Assembly (NCBI GenBank): GCA_018812355.1
Contig: JAHJDQ010000059.1
Span: 1-8,694 of the forward strand
DNA: 8,694 bases
Reading direction: 5' to 3'
DNA from: Nanobdellota archaeon
GTDB taxonomy: Archaea > Nanobdellota > Nanobdellia > Woesearchaeales > GW2011-AR9
A program made the position numbers and the translations under genes. Positions 1 to 3,160 of the stretch are shown here, in pieces (position 1 is the stretch's first letter; each line of letters begins with the position of its first letter). The notes under the pieces were generated by a model. The model was not told the origin of the DNA and did no database searches. It saw only the letters and a list, made by a program, of their open reading frames with translations.

Positions 1-651
1 ATCACGGATATTAGATTCATTGATTAAGGTAAAAACAGTTGCGGGAGAACTTTCTTGGACCATACCTGCTCCAGTGGAGGCGAATGGTTCAATCGCAATA
101 ACCATTCCTTCTCCCAGTACATTTTTATTACCATTATCATAGTTTGGGACAGAAGGACGTGTGTGAATATCATAATTCCCTAAACCATGGCCAGAAAGAT
201 TTTTTACTGGGGCAAAGCCAGCCGCTGTAATTGTTTCTTGGATTACTTTTCCTATTTCTCCGAGAGAAACTCCTGGACGGATAATTTTTAAGGCATTGTT
301 TAAAGCATCTCGACTAGCGTTAACTAAATCAGTATATTTTCCAGACAAGTCGACGGTTAAAGCGTTATCAGCAATATAGCCGTCGATGTGTACACCAACA
401 TCTAACTTCACAACTTGATCTTTTAAGACAGTTTCATCATTTAAATCAGAACAGGAATGAGCCGCAAATTCATTTAAAGAAATTTGGGCAGGGAAAGCAA
501 TCTCTCCTTTCAATTCTAAAATTTTTGCTTCGACTTGATCAAGAATTGCAATAACTTTAGCATTTTCTTTAATCAATGATTTTCCGTATTGTAAGGCTTC
601 GGCAGCAATCTTACCGGCTTGAAGATATTTTTCCTCTGTTTTTTGGTTCAT
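1..651 (-). CDS. map: Type II methionyl aminopeptidase, archaeal type (C-terminus cut off by window edge)
   Basis: Removes the initiator methionine from new proteins in the cytoplasm; a two-metal enzyme of the pita-bread (M24) fold. The visible 217 residues show the metal ligands in order: D84 in VKLDVG, D95 in GYIADN, H155 in SGHG and E188 in AIEPFA. This is almost the spacing I recall for Pyrococcus furiosus MetAP (D82, D93, H153, E187). Two further active-site histidines are present, H65 (AAHSC) and H163 (YDIHTRP). Family members are about 295 residues, so roughly 75-80 residues, with the fifth metal ligand (a Glu), lie beyond position 1. The ATG at 651 is chosen because the protein begins at the family's normal N-terminus. 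No Shine-Dalgarno precedes it, and a TATA-like element sits about 25 nt upstream, so a leaderless transcript is plausible. It lies 31 nt after the nucleotidyltransferase-PMM gene on the same strand. Family assignment is secure. Confidence 0.95.
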   Translation of the reverse strand, partial: MNQKTEEKYLQAGKIAAEALQYGKSLIKENAKVIAILDQVEAKILELKGEIAFPAQISLNEFAAHSCSDLNDETVLKDQVVKLDVGVHIDGYIADNALTVDLSGKYTDLVNASRDALNNALKIIRPGVSLGEIGKVIQETITAAGFAPVKNLSGHGLGNYDIHTRPSVPNYDNGNKNVLGEGMVIAIEPFASTGAGMVQESSPATVFTLINESNIRD

Positions 652-672
652 CTGCGATTAGAAACAAAATTT

Positions 673-687
673 ATTTTTAAATTTATG
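673..687 (-). promoter_or_regulatory. Candidate BRE + TATA promoter for map (leaderless)
   Basis: Read on the minus strand, CATAAAT (687-681) fits the archaeal BRE consensus cRnaAnt and is followed directly by TTAAAAAT (680-673). The centre of the TATA-like element is about 25 nt from the map ATG, so transcription would begin at or next to the start codon. The BRE overlaps the stop codon of the upstream gene. AT-rich spacers produce such matches by chance, so confidence is limited. Confidence 0.4.
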
Positions 688-2119
688 GTAATTGGCTTAA
701 TTTTTTTAATGTATCTTCTGGATTCTTAACGGCAACACAATCAACAATTTTTGTGGCGGCATGGTCATTTCCGCCAGGATAAATTTTATCACCAAAGAAA
801 ATAATTTCGTTAAGATTGAAGTTGTGGTGTTGAGCAAATCTGCGGATGCCCCATTCTTTGTCTAAGCCTTTTTTAGTGACGTCAACTGAAGTTGTTCCAC
901 CAATCTTAATTTCATATTTATCACCTAAAATATTTTGCAAAAAATTAACCCATGTTTGTCTTTTTTCTCCATCAGGATCATATTGTGCTTTTAATTCTGA
1001 AGGGGCGTGCCTACCAATTGCTGAAAGGGTAATTTGTGAATACCTATCTTGTAATTGGTCTTCTTTTGTTGTTAATGATTGTATATTGTAGGTCTTAATT
1101 AATTCTTCAAAAGCTGAATTTATTTCTTGTTTTTGTTCTTCTGTTAAAGTTTCTTGATAAATGGTGCTTTCATTATGTTCATCTTGAATTAAATTGTAAT
1201 GAGTTCCCGTATTACATAGTAGATGATGTTCTTCAGTTAAGCAAGAGGAGATCATTCTTTTTAGTGATTGGTTACCAGTTCCACTAATAAAAGCAAAAGT
1301 ATAACCTTTTCTTATCAAGGTATTGATCTTGTTAGCCATCTCTTCAGAAATTTGCTGACAAGATTCACAAATCGTCTCATCAACGTCAGCGATAATAATT
1401 TTTTTCTTTGAGAAATCTATCTCAGGGATGAATTCAACACAAGCATGACTATATTTTTCTAAAGAATCGGTAGGAAACCATTGACCATCATGAGTATAGG
1501 CAGAGATTTCTCCGAATGGAGCAAGTTTTTCAAAACAGTCATATTCCATTGATGATTTGCCTTCTGGTAGGATTTTGAGACATTCGGGATCAATCACAAA
1601 CGCTCCGGCATTAATTAAATTTGAAGGAGCTTCTTCTCTGGTTGGTTTTTCAACAAAGCTGATGATTTTATTTTCTTCCAAATGGGCTACGCCAAAATTT
1701 TCGACGTCTTCTCTTGGTGTTAAGGTCATGGTTACTTGCGGCGCGTCTCTTAAATAAGTTTTATACATGGCATGAAAGTCAAAATCAGCAAGGTTATCAC
1801 CCCAGGCAAGAAAAAAAGGTTTAGTGAGATTTTGGGCGGCTTGCTTAATCGCTCCACCTGTTCCTAAAGGTTGTTCTTCGATGGAATAAGTTATATTAAT
1901 TCCTAAATGTTCTCCATTTCTGAAATACTCTTTGATTTGTTCAGCTTGGTAACCAATGGAAAGAATAACATTTTTCACACCATACTTTTTTAGGTTTTCA
2001 ATTAAATGTTCAACAATGGGCTTGCCTTTTATAGGCAACAAAGGTTTAGGAGTATCATCTGTAAGAGGTCTTAACCTAGTTCCTAATCCTCCGGCAAGAA
2101 TAATCGCTGTATCTATCAT
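683..2119 (-). CDS. Fusion: sugar-1-phosphate (probably mannose-1-phosphate) nucleotidyltransferase + eukaryotic-type phosphomannomutase HAD domain
   Basis: A 478-residue two-domain protein. Residues 1-230 are a GT-A nucleotidyltransferase: ILAGGLGTRLRPLT (7-20) with PKPLLP (24-29), GTGGA (86-90), a GDN metal site (107-109), the EKP motif (157-159) and WFPTD (214-218). Residues 238-478 match the HAD-type phosphomannomutase (PMM1/PMM2) family: DVDET (245-249) with nucleophile D245, SGT (279-281), R359 and R370 in the substrate-binding segment ending SAIGR, GGTTSVDV (407-414), GLDK (418-421), FFGDKIYPGGNDH (441-453) and NPEDT (466-470). The left-handed beta-helix that usually follows GDP-mannose pyrophosphorylases is absent. 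Inference: one chain performs mannose-6-P to mannose-1-P (C-terminal) and then GDP-mannose synthesis (N-terminal). The positions of PMM2 R21 and R141 hold C254 and K377, so a phosphatase or altered specificity is possible. The ATG has AGGTGA 6 nt upstream. Domain calls are strong; substrate is inferred. Confidence 0.9.
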   Translation of the reverse strand: MIDTAIILAGGLGTRLRPLTDDTPKPLLPIKGKPIVEHLIENLKKYGVKNVILSIGYQAEQIKEYFRNGEHLGINITYSIEEQPLGTGGAIKQAAQNLTKPFFLAWGDNLADFDFHAMYKTYLRDAPQVTMTLTPREDVENFGVAHLEENKIISFVEKPTREEAPSNLINAGAFVIDPECLKILPEGKSSMEYDCFEKLAPFGEISAYTHDGQWFPTDSLEKYSHACVEFIPEIDFSKKKIIIADVDETICESCQQISEEMANKINTLIRKGYTFAFISGTGNQSLKRMISSCLTEEHHLLCNTGTHYNLIQDEHNESTIYQETLTEEQKQEINSAFEELIKTYNIQSLTTKEDQLQDRYSQITLSAIGRHAPSELKAQYDPDGEKRQTWVNFLQNILGDKYEIKIGGTTSVDVTKKGLDKEWGIRRFAQHHNFNLNEIIFFGDKIYPGGNDHAATKIVDCVAVKNPEDTLKKLSQLP

Positions 2120-2125
2120 AAAGTA

Positions 2126-2131
2126 TCACCT
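2126..2131 (-). promoter_or_regulatory. Shine-Dalgarno AGGTGA for the fusion gene
   Basis: On the minus strand AGGTGA lies 6 nt before the ATG at 2119. It supports that start, which also gives the expected N-terminus just ahead of the nucleotide-binding motif. Confidence 0.75.
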
Positions 2132-2160
2132 AACATCTTTTTCAAAAGCTTTTTTTGACC

Positions 2161-2176
2161 TTTTTAAACAATTATG
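2161..2176 (-). promoter_or_regulatory. Candidate BRE + TATA promoter for the fusion gene
   Basis: On the minus strand CATAATT (2176-2170) fits the BRE consensus cRnaAnt, and after one base TTTAAAAA (2168-2161) serves as the TATA box. A start site about 25 nt downstream would fall near 2139. That leaves a leader of about 20 nt holding the Shine-Dalgarno at 2126-2131. It is divergent from the 5S promoter, with only about 10 bp between the two BREs. Confidence 0.5.
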
Positions 2177-2186
2177 CAATAATAAT

Positions 2187-2201
2187 CGTAACTTTTATAA
2201 A
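2187..2201 (+). promoter_or_regulatory. BRE + TATA promoter of the 5S rRNA gene
   Basis: CGTAACT (2187-2193) matches the archaeal BRE consensus cRnaAnt base for base, and TTTATAAA (2194-2201) follows immediately. The TATA centre lies about 25 bp before the start of the mature 5S, the usual distance for archaeal start sites. This is the best promoter in the window and the main promoter evidence for an archaeal origin. Confidence 0.7.
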
Positions 2202-2211
2202 GAAAACCTAG
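2198..2211. repeat. Left arm of a perfect 14-nt inverted repeat around the 5S gene
   Basis: TAAAGAAAACCTAG is repeated as its exact reverse complement at 2383-2396. The arm begins inside the 5S TATA box, upstream of the predicted 5S start site, so it should not be part of a 5S transcript made from that promoter. The spacer between the arms is 171 nt and contains the whole 5S gene. Confidence 0.8.
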
Positions 2212-2222
2212 AATTTAGTGTT

Positions 2223-2336
2223 TGGACGGCCATAGGGGCGGGGTTCACCCAGATCCATTTCGAACCTGGAAGTTAAGACCGTTTCCGTATTGGTGTGTAC
2301 TGTATTTTTGTACGGGAAATCCGATAAGCTGTCCAT
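2223..2336 (+). rRNA. rrf: 5S ribosomal RNA
   Basis: The segment carries the conserved 5S core: CATAGGGGCGGGGTTCACCC (2231-2250), then CCATTTCGAACCTGGAAGTT and AAGACCG, and later GGGAAATCCG. This fits the archaeal 5S pattern closely. The ends form helix I by pairing 2223-2229 (TGGACGG) with 2329-2335 (CTGTCCA), seven pairs with one G-U. The length of about 114 nt is normal or slightly short. It has its own TATA/BRE promoter and a T-run after the 3' end. No 16S, 23S or tRNA gene is adjacent, so it is an unlinked 5S gene, as in several archaeal lineages. The ends are uncertain by one to three bases. Confidence 0.93.
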
Positions 2337-2338
2337 TC

Positions 2339-2345
2339 TTTTTTT
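2339..2345 (+). terminator. T-run terminator of 5S rRNA
   Basis: Seven consecutive T residues begin a few bases after the 3' strand of helix I. Archaeal RNA polymerase stops at T-rich tracts without needing a hairpin, so this is a sufficient terminator for the 5S transcript. Confidence 0.6.
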
Positions 2346-2358
2346 ACTAACTTTCTTC

Positions 2359-2375
2359 CATAACCTTTTAAAAGG
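2359..2375 (+). promoter_or_regulatory. Candidate promoter of the nucleotide-sugar operon, overlapping a 12-bp palindrome
   Basis: CATAACC (2359-2365) is a near match to the archaeal BRE consensus and is followed by the TATA-like TTTTAAAA (2366-2373). The predicted start site near 2395 gives a leader of about 25 nt that includes the Shine-Dalgarno at 2408-2413. The TATA core sits inside the perfect palindrome CCTTTTAAAAGG (2364-2375). The palindrome could bind a dimeric regulator or simply be a symmetric TATA region. A second TATA-like TTTAAATA (2393-2400) is less well placed, because its start site would fall at the start codon. Confidence 0.45.
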
Positions 2376-2382
2376 ATTTTAG

Positions 2383-2396
2383 CTAGGTTTTCTTTA
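2383..2396. repeat. Right arm of the inverted repeat around the 5S gene
   Basis: CTAGGTTTTCTTTA is the exact reverse complement of 2198-2211. It lies between the 5S terminator and the first gene of the plus-strand operon, close to the predicted operon start site. No direct target duplication or transposase is visible nearby. Confidence 0.8.
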
Positions 2397-2407
2397 AATA
2401 AAATATA

Positions 2408-2413
2408 GAGGTG
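2408..2413 (+). promoter_or_regulatory. Shine-Dalgarno GAGGTG that fixes a TTG start
   Basis: GAGGTG lies 6 nt before TTG at 2420. The alternative in-frame GTG at 2411 is part of this ribosome-binding site, which argues against it as the start. Confidence 0.75.
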
Positions 2414-2419
2414 TTCAAT

Positions 2420-3160
2420 TTGAAAGCATTAATCCTTGCCGCGGGTTACGCCACGCGCTTATACCCATTAACCGAGAACCAACCTAAACCATTGTTAAAA
2501 GTTGGCAACAAAGTGATTATTGAACATATCTTGGATAAACTTAAAGAAGTTTCAGAGGTTGAAGAGATTTTAGTGGTTACTAATGCTCGTTTTCATCATG
2601 ATTTCCAGATTTGGTTGAATCATTATGATTATCCTAAGAAAATCAGAATAATTAATGATGGTACGTTAAACAATGAGGACCGTTTAGGTGCTGTAGGAGA
2701 CATTAATTATGTTTTAAAAGAAGAAGATATTAAAGATAATCTATTAGTTATTGCAGGAGATAATTTGTTTGGATTCTCGTTAAAGAATTTTTATGATTTC
2801 TTTAATCAACAAGAGCATGGTTCAGTAGTTGCTTTTCACGATTTGAAGGATGTAGAGAAAGTGAGAAAGAAATTTGGGGTCGGTATTCTGGAAGGGAAAA
2901 GAGTGATTGGCTTTGAAGAAAAACCAGCTCAACCAAACAGTACTTTAGCGAGCACTTGCTGTTACGTGTTTCATAAAAATGATTTGCATCTGGTAGAAAA
3001 ATCGATTGAATTGGGAAGGGCGGATAATACAGGAGACCTAATTAAATTTTTAACTCATCATTCAACCGTGCACGGATATGTGTTTGATGAACACTGGTTT
3101 GATATTGGCAGTCATGAATCATTACAAGAAGCGAATGAGGTTTATCGAAATGAAGATTAG
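2420..3160 (+). CDS. Sugar-1-phosphate nucleotidyltransferase (probably forms UDP-glucose)
   Basis: A 246-residue GT-A nucleotidyltransferase that joins a sugar-1-phosphate to a nucleoside triphosphate in the cytoplasm. It has LILAAGYATRLYPLT (4-18) followed by PKPLL (22-26), the metal-binding GDN (113-115), FEEKP (165-169) and WFDIGS (226-231) near the C-terminus. At this length it is a bare catalytic domain, with no beta-helix or CBS extension. The start is the TTG at 2420: it gives the family's normal N-terminus MKALILAAG and has GAGGTG 6 nt upstream. The next gene begins inside its last codons (11-nt overlap), so the two are translationally linked. Because that gene is UDP-glucose dehydrogenase, UTP plus glucose-1-phosphate is the likeliest substrate pair. 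Sequence alone does not exclude dTTP or another sugar. Confidence 0.88.
   Translation: MKALILAAGYATRLYPLTENQPKPLLKVGNKVIIEHILDKLKEVSEVEEILVVTNARFHHDFQIWLNHYDYPKKIRIINDGTLNNEDRLGAVGDINYVLKEEDIKDNLLVIAGDNLFGFSLKNFYDFFNQQEHGSVVAFHDLKDVEKVRKKFGVGILEGKRVIGFEEKPAQPNSTLASTCCYVFHKNDLHLVEKSIELGRADNTGDLIKFLTHHSTVHGYVFDEHWFDIGSHESLQEANEVYRNED
3137..3141 (+). promoter_or_regulatory. Shine-Dalgarno GAGGT for the dehydrogenase gene
   Basis: GAGGT lies within the end of the upstream gene, 8 nt before ATG 3150. It supports that start over an in-frame ATG at 3078, which would add 24 residues before the Rossmann motif. Confidence 0.65.

Noticed and set aside
846..1091. Open frames on the plus strand inside the fusion gene (also 1557-1757)
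   Set aside because: They lie opposite a well-supported coding region, have no recognisable domain and no ribosome-binding site worth noting.
1956..2276. Plus-strand open frame running into the 5S gene
   Set aside because: It crosses the antisense of the nucleotidyltransferase start, both promoters and half of the 5S rRNA; the translation has no protein character.
2198..2396. Inverted repeat as a standard rRNA processing stem
   Set aside because: The left arm overlaps the TATA box and lies upstream of the predicted start site, so it would not be transcribed from that promoter; kept only as one alternative.
2411..2419. GTG at 2411 as the nucleotidyltransferase start
   Set aside because: The GTG is part of the Shine-Dalgarno GAGGTG for TTG 2420, and the TTG gives the family's normal N-terminus.
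3078..3149. ATG at 3078 as the ugd start
   Set aside because: It would add 24 residues before the Rossmann strand and overlap the previous gene by 83 nt; ATG 3150 has a GAGGT site and the conserved N-terminus.
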